A stretch of DNA of 64,000 bases from Aculops lycopersici (taxonomy: Eukaryota; Arthropoda; Arachnida; Trombidiformes; Eriophyidae). The stretch's first letter is position 1; each line of letters starts with the position of its first letter. The translations under genes and the position numbers were made by a program. Of this stretch, positions 43,301-53,435 are shown piece after piece. The notes under the pieces are model-generated. The model did not search any database and was not told the origin of the DNA. It saw nothing but the letters and a program-made list of their open reading frames with translations. The stretch is taken from NCBI GenBank assembly GCA_015350385.1, contig WNKI01000002.1, positions 332,622-396,621 on the forward strand. The letters run 5' to 3'.

Positions 43301-44584
43301 TTGTCTGAGCAATTCTTCAAGATAAAAGTTGTTCATGTTGGTGCTATTTGAGTTATTGTTTGTTAGAGAGCCGCTAAAGTCGCGCTTTGCGCCTCTAGGA
43401 TACGAGCCGGTGGCACTGTGCACATCTCGTCTTGGTGGTGGACTAAGTTCACTATATCTTCTATCTTGCAGTTGCTCTTGCATCGAACTCTCACTCCTTC
43501 TCTGGTTAGCGGAAGTTGCCGCTGCCGCCTGAACTGCATTTATTTGGCTAGCGGCCAGCATGTGGCTCAGGTAATACGATAGATCGAAGTCGGGACCTGT
43601 CGTTTGTTGTCGGTGGTGCTGAGGTGGTTGTTGCTGCTGTTGGTTGTTGACTTTGAGACTTTGCATTGATTGCAACAGGTGGAAGTAGCTAAGCAATTGT
43701 TGTTGATGTTGCTGTTGCTGTTGTTGCTGGCTTGCCGTCGCGGCCGCCGCTGCAGTAGCTGCGGCTTGGGCAGCCGCCTGTTGCTCCGCCACAATCGAGG
43801 CCGCTGCCGATGTCGACGAGCTAGTGCCGCTAGAACCAAAGCCGGCTAGTTGGGCCATATAAGCGGACATAGCCGCATGTTGAGCCATAAGCGAGTTGGC
43901 GGCGTTTGGGGGCGCAGCCGTTGAAGTTGCTGAGCTAGGGGCTAGGTTTGCGTTCATTGGCATCTGCGCCAGTATTGCTTGGTGATACTGACTCAAGGTA
44001 TCGGGTAAGGCACCAGGTAAACTACCACCTCCGCCGCCACCTCCACCTCCCCCGCTGGCCATGCCGCCGAGGGCTCGGGCCAACTCGGCGGCGGCTGCCA
44101 GGGACCCATTCGAGGGTTCGCTGGAGGAGTCGTTGTTGGCGCGAGGCTCGCGCCGACTTCCACTCGCCGGTCCGCTAGTCCCGCGGGCCCACAACATTTC
44201 ATAAGGCGACAGGCGACTGCTTGCCGGGTAGGCGCCAAGTGTAGGCACCGGCGAGGATATGGCGACGCCGCCGGTGGATAGGGTGCTGCTTGCAACGCTG
44301 GCTAGGGTTGAGTTTGACTGGTAGTGCTGTGGATTTCTACGCAAATTTCCGCCTCCATTTGGCTGGCCGCCGAGTGCATTTGATGAGGAGGAGGAGTTGT
44401 GGCCATTTCCGCCGCCAGTTGCTAAATCTTGCTGGGCGGCAAGTTCGGCGTGCAACCGCAAAAAGTGCTCTAATTTTGGATTCATGTTTTGTGAGTTATG
44501 ATTTCTGGCGTTGACACCTGTTGCAGTGTCAAGTTTATTATTGTTTTGCCTGTTTTGTTTTCTATATTTCTGCTTGCAATTCAA
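40352..44584 (-). CDS. ci: Gli/Ci-family five-zinc-finger transcription factor
   Basis: The protein is 1,410 residues from one exon, similar in length to insect Ci. Five tandem zinc fingers occupy about residues 782-944. Gli hallmarks include KPFKALYMLKVHMRRHTG, YSRVENLKTHHRSH, AFSNASDRAKHQNRTH and YTDPSSLRKHIKTVHG; the NASDRAKHQNRTH and KTVHG words fit Gli/Ci better than Glis or Zic. Finger 1 ends in HVEYHC, so its last ligand is cysteine, and finger 3 has an enlarged cysteine spacing (RCDVILPNGNRC). The rest is disordered with alanine, glutamine, asparagine, glycine and serine runs. I see no SYGH-type Sufu-binding motif, so Hedgehog control is uncertain. In the Hedgehog pathway Ci activates or represses target genes; a lineage-specific Gli paralog is the alternative. 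Six exact CAACARGTG words lie inside the coding sequence. Confidence 0.85.
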   Translation of the reverse strand: MNCKQKYRKQNRQNNNKLDTATGVNARNHNSQNMNPKLEHFLRLHAELAAQQDLATGGGNGHNSSSSSNALGGQPNGGGNLRRNPQHYQSNSTLASVASSTLSTGGVAISSPVPTLGAYPASSRLSPYEMLWARGTSGPASGSRREPRANNDSSSEPSNGSLAAAAELARALGGMASGGGGGGGGGGSLPGALPDTLSQYHQAILAQMPMNANLAPSSATSTAAPPNAANSLMAQHAAMSAYMAQLAGFGSSGTSSSTSAAASIVAEQQAAAQAAATAAAAATASQQQQQQQHQQQLLSYFHLLQSMQSLKVNNQQQQQPPQHHRQQTTGPDFDLSYYLSHMLAASQINAVQAAAATSANQRRSESSMQEQLQDRRYSELSPPPRRDVHSATGSYPRGAKRDFSGSLTNNNSNSTNMNNFYLEELLRQSQSFMPQLGGHVNTSQASAAAAAAAAAAALAAASSANHLTSQLPVQPATSGRSASACAAFGVDSEQQQQHQQPPEAFIADKRHKNNNHQISRTPSGRHSSDCLDRLGRSISPSNLPLNHLQQPSISNRKRDTKPKLPLANSSGATPAASSNSTNPFSPSKHRSSSTSGGSGPPNNLPGPSNSTTNSEMNGIPSNKFLMDFMLKASLNPNNDRSNLTSPNVTDTTTGNPSETLTHHEHSSDHRHQSYHHHSHQNNQYHQQHTSYPMTATSAAYPSHHYAQATGGHPLGLGGPTGRCIDYGTTPTATATTTSTSAATGGHEPHSPSDANVVLDEDLEEEEEDGNSNFDDGECEPVEKFCKWQECPMNGQQFNTMKEFVDHVEYHCDSNKKTFSCYWHDCTRDQKPFKALYMLKVHMRRHTGYKPHRCDVILPNGNRCDKAYSRVENLKTHHRSHSGEKPYPCQVQGCTKAFSNASDRAKHQNRTHTDNKPYGCWESNCQKAYTDPSSLRKHIKTVHGTDFYTRTKRERSTNRRINNSGAASNASTNNIKLSSSNRKATAFASAAPTSGNGGSGGGAIKLELNSNGQFGADITANNSNLYSMTNDTRSSSSSNSPPSTMMDSNNNQIVEAYNHPSILMNQQQQQQHQQPLVVHPNAGHNSSSAASSASTNYVQSPAPSNNNNASSSSSSNNASPPINTSSQSLQQLNHTNSTTPPNASNPSMRSSFNNLNNIDQSQPARRLQSSNPSLSSSPHGSIGGNVTSAYVNMQQQQQASGGRPDYFSHTASSSTTSLSGSSSTYPEQSAMQQQQQQQQHQPQKHQPPFMPNGATGQSGFVMDSNQYSNYQNSNYSNGNGNATNNNNNRPHDLYDFESQNGVLPQHQQQLHQSMTPPLATGGDLTSRSTPRNKLSPVDPLGMFQAYNHASEPPPVGQIAATVHQHQLPSGPVFGQGQPFADQRFCYSNPNMNLWFSASAATGQPGYSNCNN

Positions 44585-47007
44585 TATTTGATTAAATTGA
44601 TTGGATGTCTTAATTTGTTGCCCTCACATGTTACTTTACCTAGTCTCTCTATTATCTTGTGTGTTCCTCTTGAAACCTGTACCAAAAGGCTTGATAGTAA
44701 ATTCAATCTCTGATAGGGTGACGTGAATGGGGTTTTTGTTTGCTGGTTCATCAACCAGTTGTTGGGTGGGACACACGCACGCTCACTTGTTGCTGTTGCA
44801 TTTGCATTGACGCGCTCGCTCTTGCGGCAAACTCACACTAACTGACTGACTGACTCGCTCGCTGACGCCGACTCTCGCCGCCGGTGAGTTTCCATTGCCA
44901 CCGGTTGGGATCGGTCGGTCGGTCTTGTATAGCATGTAGTCTGTGCATTTTTAGTTGGTGGTGGCTTCTGTCGGTCGGTCAGTCGGCCGGTCGGTCTGGC
45001 GAGCGCTTCGTGTGTGTTGCGGCCACACATCGGCGCCGCCGGCTGCTAGTGCGCAAACTCGGCCGCCTGCACCGCTCGGGTGGTGGCGGCGGCGACGGCG
45101 GCGGCAGCAGCAGCCACACACACGGCCACCGGCGCTCGCCTTTGGGGGCGGCCTTTTGTGATTCCATTCTGCAGTTTCTCTACACTGCACTGCACTCCAC
45201 TGTCCTGCGGCATACAAGCACTATACAGCGCATGCTAATAGCGGCGGATCGGGAGCAGTCGGTGGGATTGGCGCGTTCTGTTTGTGTGAGTGATGAAACC
45301 GTCCAAAAGTCTGCTTTCCTGCAGATTCCATTGGGAGCGCCGACATAGCTGGACAACAACAACAACAACAACGCCAATGTCAGTGGCACTTGACCGGCGC
45401 CAGCGGCTCGGTGCTTTGCTCGCGCGCGTCTCGCGCCGGTTCATTTGCCATTGAGTCTGCCGACTAGTTGAGAGATCAACCAAAAGAGAGGCTAGTTGCT
45501 CATCTATTAAACCATCGGAGCAATGCAACGCTATGCTGTGCAAACTCGAACTCGAACTCAAACAAACCGAGGCAAAGGCAAGCAATTGAAGCGGCCGCCG
45601 AGAGGAAAGCGCATGCCAAACGCGATTTACTGGTGGAGAAATTATAACATCACATCTCATGACTGCGCTTCGATTTTGGCTCGCGAAGATCCAGATAAGA
45701 TCGTCGCTCGGTTTGTCGGACGGACGGACGGACGGACTGACGACACTCGGCGTCATCTCGTGTCTTGCGGCTGGGCTATCGTTGGTCATTTCGCTTGCTT
45801 CTCCACTTCGAATGAGACGTGAAAAGTTTGTTTTCGTTTCGTTTCGTTTCCTTTCGTTTCCCCGTATCGTCTCTCAAATCGTCGCTTAATTTCCATGGCC
45901 AAGTTGCAATGGAGAGTTCAATTCAAGAAGAAGGAGAATGATGAAAGAGACACTCGGCTAAAAGTTGGATCAAGTTTAGTGGGCAGGAGAAGGAAAGTGA
46001 GACATAGGAAAAGTTGCGGAAAAGCGGAAAGGCGGCGGCGGTAAGCGGTAAGAGGCAAGCAGCGAGAAGTTGGAGGCTGGAAGCAAGTGGCAAGCGGCAA
46101 GTGGCAAGCGGAGGCGCCACACATGCGAGCCACATGTTGCGCTGGCCATAAACAAGTTTATATTTTTCGTTGAACTGTTTCTCTCACTTCAGCGCTCGCT
46201 GGCCCCAAACTGCAGCTCGCAACTTCCTGTTGGCCCCAAAAGTTAGCCACTCGATTTTGCCATGTAAAAAGGCAGCGGCGATAGGGAGAGAAACTCGATC
46301 GCCGTGGACATTGAGGCGAGGAGAAATTAACGCGCGAATTGCGGCGGCCACTCGCTATCAGCAGTGTAAAGGCCCGTCGAGTGGTCAGCTGAAAAGTGTG
46401 GTGCAGGACGATTATCAATTTGGCCCGCAGAGAGAGAGAGAGAGAGCGAGCCAATGGGAAATTGGCTCGCGCGCTCAGTCATTATCAGTGGAGCTCGTCA
46501 CTTGCTGTCTCGATTACTACACTGTAGTGCAGCAGTGTTTAGTATAGTGGACAAACCAAATTGCGGACTGCTCACTTCTAATTCCAATGCCAATTTCGAC
46601 TGACGACATGAGCAACGCAAACATTCGCCGACCAACTTGGCCAAAGTTGTGCGGCTCAATTGGCCGTTTAGTCCACTTGGCGCAAAAATGTTTCGCCAAC
46701 TCGCTGGACGGATCCATTCGGTCGGTCAGTTTCACTTTGCGCGTCTCACTTTCATCGCCCGAAAGTTGGAAACTTTGTGTTGAGTTTGGTTTAGTTCGGT
46801 TTAGTCGAGGCAACCTTTTCCGAAACTAGCGACTTGGTGGCGGCGAGAGCACAGACAAACAAACTTTCTGACGGCCGCTAGTTGAAATGAATGTTTTCAT
46901 CGTTCCTCTCTCTCTCTATCTCTCGCTATTTCGTCTCCGGCTTCAATGGACAAAAAGAGACGACAACGATGAGTTAGTCTCTCCTCTGGCAGGCTCTATC
47001 TTTACAC

Positions 47008-47009
<2 letters not shown>

Positions 47010-47039
<30 letters not shown>
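47010..47039. repeat. (TA)n microsatellite
   Basis: This is a pure TA dinucleotide array of about 15 units. Confidence 0.95.
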
Positions 47040-47041
<2 letters not shown>

Positions 47042-47808
47042 TTATATATTAATATCATCACACCAACTGCCGGTGGCACCACAACCGACGGGCGAAATGA
47101 CCAAAGTTGAAGACATGGAGCATATTAGCAGAGGAACACTGAGAACTAGAACCCAAAGTGCAAGTCCATTGTGCCGATGGGCCGCTAACTGTGTGCTCAA
47201 GTTTTCGACTAAAGTATAAAGTTTGCGCCTCCCCCGCAAACTTCACTTCACTTTATTTCGCTTTGCTTTACTTCGCTTTACTTTTGCTCCCTGGGTGCCG
47301 CTTGGTTTTTTTAGTACAATTTTGGTGTTGATGTTGCTGCTGATGTTCACATTGAGGAGCGCAAAGTTTCCAAGCAAAATTCCAAAGCGCGGATCCCATT
47401 TAGCCCTCTAACTTTTCGGACACACAATTTTCCCTCCCTCCTTTTTACTCAGAAGTTCGAGGAGAATAGAGAGGAAAATCCATTCACCGGCTCGCTCTTT
47501 TGTGTGCGTGAAAAGTAGTGGAGTCCAATAGGCGAGATTGAAACTTTCAATGTGTCGCCAAGCAAAAAGTAGCGTTCTCTCAATTGGGGAGAAATAACAA
47601 CAACAACAACAACAAGTCCCTTAGCCTACAAGTCGAAAACCAAAGGCTCCACTACCTGCGCCAACCGCCAATCATCGCGCGCCACCAAGTGTAGCCCGAT
47701 TCCTCAGGTAACAAGAATCAGACAAACCAATTGTTTCTTCTTGTCGGTCTGCTTTAGCTGTCCACTTTAACCTTAACCTTAACCTCAACTTTAACTTTAG
47801 TTGCAATT

Positions 47809-47868
47809 GAAACTGAAACTGAAACTGAAACTGAAACTGAAACTGAAACTGAAACTGAAACTGAAACT
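47809..47868. repeat. (GAAACT)10 hexanucleotide array
   Basis: Ten perfect GAAACT units are preceded at 47768-47800 by imperfect TTAACC/TTAACT hexamers. The order is conserved enough to suggest a single degenerate hexamer tract. Confidence 0.95.
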
Positions 47869-50053
47869 CTAACTGTAACTGTAGCGCCAGCCAATTGTCA
47901 TTGGTGATGGTGTTGGTGTTGTTTCGTGACTTTAGTTGTAGCGAGCGGCCAGCTAGTGATCTCAATGATTTGGCATCGAAAATCACCAGCCAGCGAGCAA
48001 AAAGTTGAGAGGCCAACACTATAAGCCGCCGAGGTTAGGGATCAATATCAGCGGCGCCCTCCGCCATTTTACCTGGCGACACGCAAGCTTCGTTTTCCTG
48101 TCAATTGGCTTGAGCCGGCCAGTCAGTCGATCTGTTTGTGCGCAAACTTGAAACGAGAATGAGTATGAGGTGGAGATGAAAATGGAAATGGGAAAGGAGA
48201 TACTGAGAGAAGCTAACCTTGACTTTGGATCATCCAAACGACTCACTGCGCAACTGACTGGCCAACCAATTGACCCGCTCAGATGCAGCCATCGTGCCAC
48301 TCGAGTCGACTCCCGCGAGATCCAATTGAATTGTCAGCCGTTTGATGTCTCCATCGAGCGCCGCCGCCGCCGCTGCCACTTGTTGCCCTGGAGCGTTTTC
48401 AGCAGCACCTGTTGCTGCCCGGAAGGGATCCGATTTCACGACCGAGCGAGCAGCTCGGTGTCTTCCACTCGCGAGCTGCGTTCGTGCGCGCGGACTTTTC
48501 GCCGATCGGTCGGCGCACAAGTTGGAAGTCGCAGGTTGCAGGTCGCAATTCATAACAAGTGGTTGCCAGCTTCCTCCCCTTTGCCTATGCGCCAGCAGCA
48601 AACTTGAAAAAGAAAACCTCGAGGCTTCGTTTCGTATGAAAAGGAGAGGAAATGGAAGCTCAGCGCCCAAGTCACTTGGCCAAGGCGAATTAATCTTGGG
48701 CGATCGAGCGTCTGAGTGACGGGCCGAAACCGATGAGCTGAGGAGGAAGCTAACAAGTCGAGGGAGGCAACAATAACAATTTAGCCGTCGAGCGGCCAAC
48801 TGGAAGCTGACGTCTCTCCCCGTCTCTCACAAACTAAGGCGCTCTCTGTTGCTCTTAGGTAAAGGTAACTATGTGGAGTAGCAACCACAACAACAACAAC
48901 AACAACTACATATACAACTACAACAAATCGATCTCAAGTCGCCGACAAGACGAGAGATCGATTTTGCGTAATTGAACCATCGACTTCTCGCCGGCCCATC
49001 GATTTGCCGGCCACAAGCTGTAAGTTTAGACTGGAAGTTCGGAGGTGGAATAAAGTTGGCCTTAGTTATAACACATAAATTCGAGGAGCAAAAGAAGTGG
49101 ACAGGAGTCACTTTGTATATATCTACCTTTTTGTAGCCTTATCACTCTCGACTCACTCAAGTTATATATATATAGCTTGTAACTCTGCGGCGCCCAACAA
49201 TGGCGCCGCCAGTCTGCGCTTGCCACCAGAGAGCTCACTTATTACTTATAGCTCATTCCAACTCGCCTCCAGTTTGGTCAGGTCCGCTGTACTCCACTCC
49301 AGTGACTGGACTCCATTCCATTCCAGTCCAATCCGCCGGGCGTCCGGTGAGCAGCTGGCGCCTGTTGCTCTGGGTGGCGATTTGCGCTTAGACCACTTGG
49401 GAGCCTAATGCGTCCGTCAGGTGAACTTGTAGTTGATGGTGTTGCTTCTGCTCTCTGCTGTTGTGTTATGTTATGTGGTGTTGCAACTTATAATACAGCC
49501 GCCGCCGCCGTTGTATTATGAGCAGAGGCTTTCGAACTGGTCTGGCGCCAGGACCATTACGCGAGATTGAGATGTTACATCGTTCGTCGGCGTCGTTATT
49601 TCGTTTCGGCTGATCTGATTCCCTTGTGTCTAAGTGTAGTTTTGTTGTGTCTCCCCTCCAACTAACTGACAGCAGCGGCAGCAGAAGCGTAGAAAAGCGA
49701 GCCACTCGATGTTATGAGACGGATAATAAAAAGGGCGCCTATAATCCCTCTAGTTGAGTCCGGTCCTCCAGTGTCTGGTGTTTGTATCAAAGAGTAATGG
49801 AAAGAAGACACAAACACCACAAAACTCTCGGCGGGCCCATGAGCTCAAGTGGTTGCGCCTCCGTGAGCAAGCAAGCGACTGGTGCCACCAGTTGCGAGTT
49901 GGTTGGTGGTTCTCCCTCCTTTTCTTTGAGATGGAGGTTTGTTAAGCTGGAGGGAGAAAAGTTACCTGTGTGACGAGCGCGCAAGTAACTTTGAGTTTCA
50001 CATAAACTTTGCGCTACGCGCTCAGGTACGAGCTTCTCGTGGGCCAGTCCAAT

Positions 50054-50118
50054 CCAGTCCAGTCCAGTCCAGTCCAGTCCAGTCCAGTCCAGTCCAGTCC
50101 AGTCCAGTCCAGTCCAGT
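50054..50118. repeat. (CCAGT)13 pentanucleotide array
   Basis: Thirteen perfect units. Read on the minus strand it gives an open, repetitive frame that is not a gene. Confidence 0.95.
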
Positions 50119-51450
50119 CTAGTTGTGTTGGTGTGCATGTAGTTCGGTGCATGCAGCTTGAAGCGCCGGAATTTTTCCCTCAGGACCTTTGGCTCAAAAC
50201 TCTAAAGCTGAACTGAACTGAACCAGAGAGCAAACTGGTCAGCCATGAGGACCATTAAATAGAGAGCGAGAGTCGTGCTGTTGTTGTTGTTGTTGCTGTT
50301 GTGGGGCTGTCAACGCAAGGCGAGCGCGTTGCACTGCCCAACTGCGCCGCCATCCATCTCCCAAGTTCCTCTCCCGAACTTCCCAACAAAACCAAAGTAA
50401 CTGGCCCAAATGAAGACGTCCAATTCTGCGTCTCAACGTGCAGCGGCCACACCACCGGACTTGGTGCGCGATAGCAGCAGTAATAGCAACGGCGGCCACT
50501 CTCAAACTAATTTAAAGCCTCGGCCTCAGCGTCTCCGAATTCGAATTCGAAGTGGCCGGACCCAAGCGAAAATGAGAGCTAACACACTAGCAGCGGCATC
50601 AGCGAAAGCAACAACAGCATCAGCATCAGCAAACTAGCCAAACCATCTAGCCGCCAGGTCCACCCAATGGAACCACCAAAGTGAGCCAAATCACCTGAAC
50701 GAACCTTTACCTTTACCTGGCCTCCAGCTCGCCAGGTAATTGCGAGTTGTTTGGTCCACCAACTGAGCCGAGGAACCACCACCAACATTCTCTCTTTGGG
50801 CTCCCCTGGTAAGGGGAACTTGTTGCTGCTTTCTGCTCGCCCGTAAACTCCAACTTTAACGAACGAAGTTGGTGGTGCCAGCAGCAACGGCGGCGACGGC
50901 GGTGGTGGTAATGGTGGCGCCTCAATTGAGTCGTCGTCGCTAGCTCAGTTGAGTTGCTTGCTGCGAACCAACTCAACTGATGGAGAAAATCCGCTCATTG
51001 GGGCGGCAATTTGGGCGTTCAGGTGGTCGCTGTTGCTTGGCCACTCTCCCTCTTTTGGCCAGGTAACTAAACCAAACTCAACTTCGGGGAAACTCACCGG
51101 TTACCTGGCTCCTCCCCTTTGCTCCGGCGAATTAGTTCCACAAGCCAAAGGAACGTCTTCATTTGCTCAGCTCCCAGCGGCCATTTCACCCCCACCCATC
51201 GCAGGTTTGCGCGTTGCCCCTTGGATAGTGCGAGAGGGAGCAAGAATCTCGCGGCAGCGTTAGAATTTGTTGCCTCAATCTCGGCGCCTCCAAGCGGCCG
51301 ATTCCAGTGCGCCCAGAGGCGGGCAGTAAATTAAGGAGGAAAGCAGGTAAGTTGTTGTTGCTGTTGCAACTTGCGAGTTAGCATTGAAGTGGCCAGTCTC
51401 TCGTCAAATAGCTTAACTTGGACTGCCCGCCGAGTTTGTTGCTAACTACG

Positions 51451-51458
51451 CCACCACC

Positions 51459-51496
<38 letters not shown>
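51451..51496. repeat. (CCA)n(CTA)n trinucleotide array
   Basis: CCA units change to CTA units, and the CTA part forms the left arm of the hairpin at 51488-51526. Confidence 0.9.
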
Positions 51497-51501
<5 letters not shown>

Positions 51502-51526
51502 TGAAATCATCATAGGAGTAGTAGTA
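51488..51526. repeat. 17-bp hairpin with a 5-nt loop
   Basis: TACTACTACTTCTATGA (51488-51504) pairs with TCATAGGAGTAGTAGTA (51510-51526); the only non-Watson-Crick pair is a T/G that would be a wobble in RNA. The loop is AATCA. Confidence 0.75.
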
Positions 51527-53248
51527 TTGGTCGAGGCAGTAAAACTTGTACCTTCCGAAGCGAACCGAACCGAACCAAAGTGAACTAAATCAAACCAAGC
51601 CAAACTGAATAGGGAAGAATTGAATTGATGCGAGCCGATCGGTTGTTGGTGGGGCCAAATCTCTCACCAGAAATCGCCACCTGAAGTAAGAAATAACTTT
51701 TCTTTTAGGTAGACAATGACTTTCGCTTGAGACGAGAACTCAAGTTGCTCGCTCTCCTTGAAGCAGGTAGAAGGAGGAAGAATGAGATGGCCACGATCCG
51801 ACGGGCCTCACGAGTCGCAAGTCGCCATTAGACTAAACCGAATCGAATTGAATCAAGGTACCCGAAGCGTCAGTTTTCTCGCTTGATGGAGAAATACAAA
51901 GAGCAGGCGGAGGAGGAGGAGGAGGAGCAACAAGTGGTGAGCATGAGCAAGCAAAGTTTTGATCGCTTGCGAACCAAACAAAATGACTCACTTAATTCCC
52001 CTCGATCCACGTAACGAAGTGCCCTCACGTTGCGCCATCCAACAAACGATTTGCGGCCCGCGAAGCAAAGTTTCTATTCAAATCTAAATCTTTGCAAGAG
52101 ACTCGAGGGTCCGGCGAGCCGAAATCCGCCTCCCCGCGCGGCGACCACTTGTTGCTGTTGGGCCACCGAGGCAACGAAAACGGCAACAGCATTTGCAACT
52201 ACGGCTGCGGCTACGAGAGGAGCGCGCGCTGCGCGCGATCGGCGGCAACAGGTTGCTCTGTTTGCTTCGTTTGTCAGTTGTGTAATTCCCTTGGTGGCGG
52301 CGATGAGTTTAGTTTGGTCGAGGCGAGTGATGGAGATAAAGATGTTGACGGTGTTGCTATTCCTTCCTCCTCTCGCGCTTGTTGCTCTACGAAAAGAGCA
52401 GCATCGCTGACCACCACCACTACCTCTTGGTGGCGTCCGAAGGCACGAAGTTCGCGGCGAGAGCCAAAGTTGCGCAACAGGCGCTCGCTCGCTCGCTCCT
52501 TGCGAGTCGCCCTCTCCCTCAAAGCCACCGATGCAATCAAGACCAATGAGAATGGCAACCATCACTATTGTCTGCTGTCGACTCGTATGCTCGCTTGCTG
52601 CTGACTGGACCACCTCGTCCAGTCAATTGGAAGCCAGTCAGCCGGCCGGCCGCTCGGTGCGGTAAGTTATTGCTGTTGGCGCCATTTCACGGTTGTTGTT
52701 GCTATTGGTGGCGGTGTCTGTTGTTTTTGGCTTGCCGCTTGTTCTACTCGAACTCGACCCACCGACGAGCCGCAAAGTCCTCCCAGAATGTGGGCTGCCA
52801 CCACCGCCGTCGCCGCAAATCAGCTCACAACTGGCATGTCCATCGTGGAAACGCTAAGGGGCCTTCAAGCACCACGAAGACAACGACGACTCCGATGACG
52901 ACGACGCTGATGAAAAGAATGACTGTCCAACTTGCTAGTTTAGTTTGAGTGGATGGGCTAGCAATCGGGGCGAGCAGAAACAGTTTCTGTCGAGTTAGCA
53001 GTCGCTAGTGTTGTGCAAATCAAACATTTCATTGTCCGTCATTCCAACTGCCGCTCGTTTCGTCCTGCTTTTAGCTGCCTGCCACAAGTTAGTGGCAACC
53101 ACGGCCACCACCAATCTGTTTCGCCGAGAACAAGGCAAAGGCGCAACAAGTTGCTGACTGGACCTGTTAGCGTTCCAACACCAATGTTGGCAGCGACAGC
53201 AACAATTGCCCCTCGACTAAAACCAAGAGGAAGATATTTAGATAATAA

Positions 53249-53270
53249 ATATATATATATATATATATAT
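53249..53270. repeat. (TA)n microsatellite
   Basis: A short pure AT dinucleotide array. Confidence 0.9.
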
Positions 53271-53401
53271 AAAAATATATGAAGACGTTTACGGTCAAGA
53301 CGAAACCGAGCGAAAATTGCTCGCATCCTCGAACTTTGGACTGCAGCTCATTTGGGCGACCGCCGGCCGAGGCGCTCGCACATCAACAACAACAAGTGAA
53401 G

Positions 53402-53435
53402 CAGCAGCGGCAACAACTACCTGTTGCCGCTGTTG
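53402..53435. repeat. hairpin built around the dispersed word
   Basis: CAGCGGCAACA (53405-53415) is complementary to TGTTGCCGCTG (53422-53432) with a 6-nt loop, ACTACC; the stem can extend outward with wobble pairs to 53402/53435. Its right arm contains an ACCTGTTG variant of the dispersed word. Confidence 0.65.

Noticed and set aside
45235..45789. 184-codon minus-strand frame
   Set aside because: Composition-driven; several overlapping frames are open on both strands, and no family resemblance is seen.
47768..47800. TTAACC-like units as an interstitial telomere
   Set aside because: Arthropod telomeres are usually TTAGG; these imperfect units do not match it.
48230..48799. 189-codon minus-strand frame overlapping a plus-strand frame
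   Set aside because: Both strands are open because of GC-rich sequence; no recognisable protein features.
49787..50152. Minus-strand frame with a repeated Leu-Asp-Trp-Thr-Gly pattern
   Set aside because: It is the translation of the CCAGT microsatellite.
52074..52613. Overlapping 179-codon (minus) and 170-codon (plus) frames
   Set aside because: Open in both directions, alanine/arginine-rich, no family resemblance.
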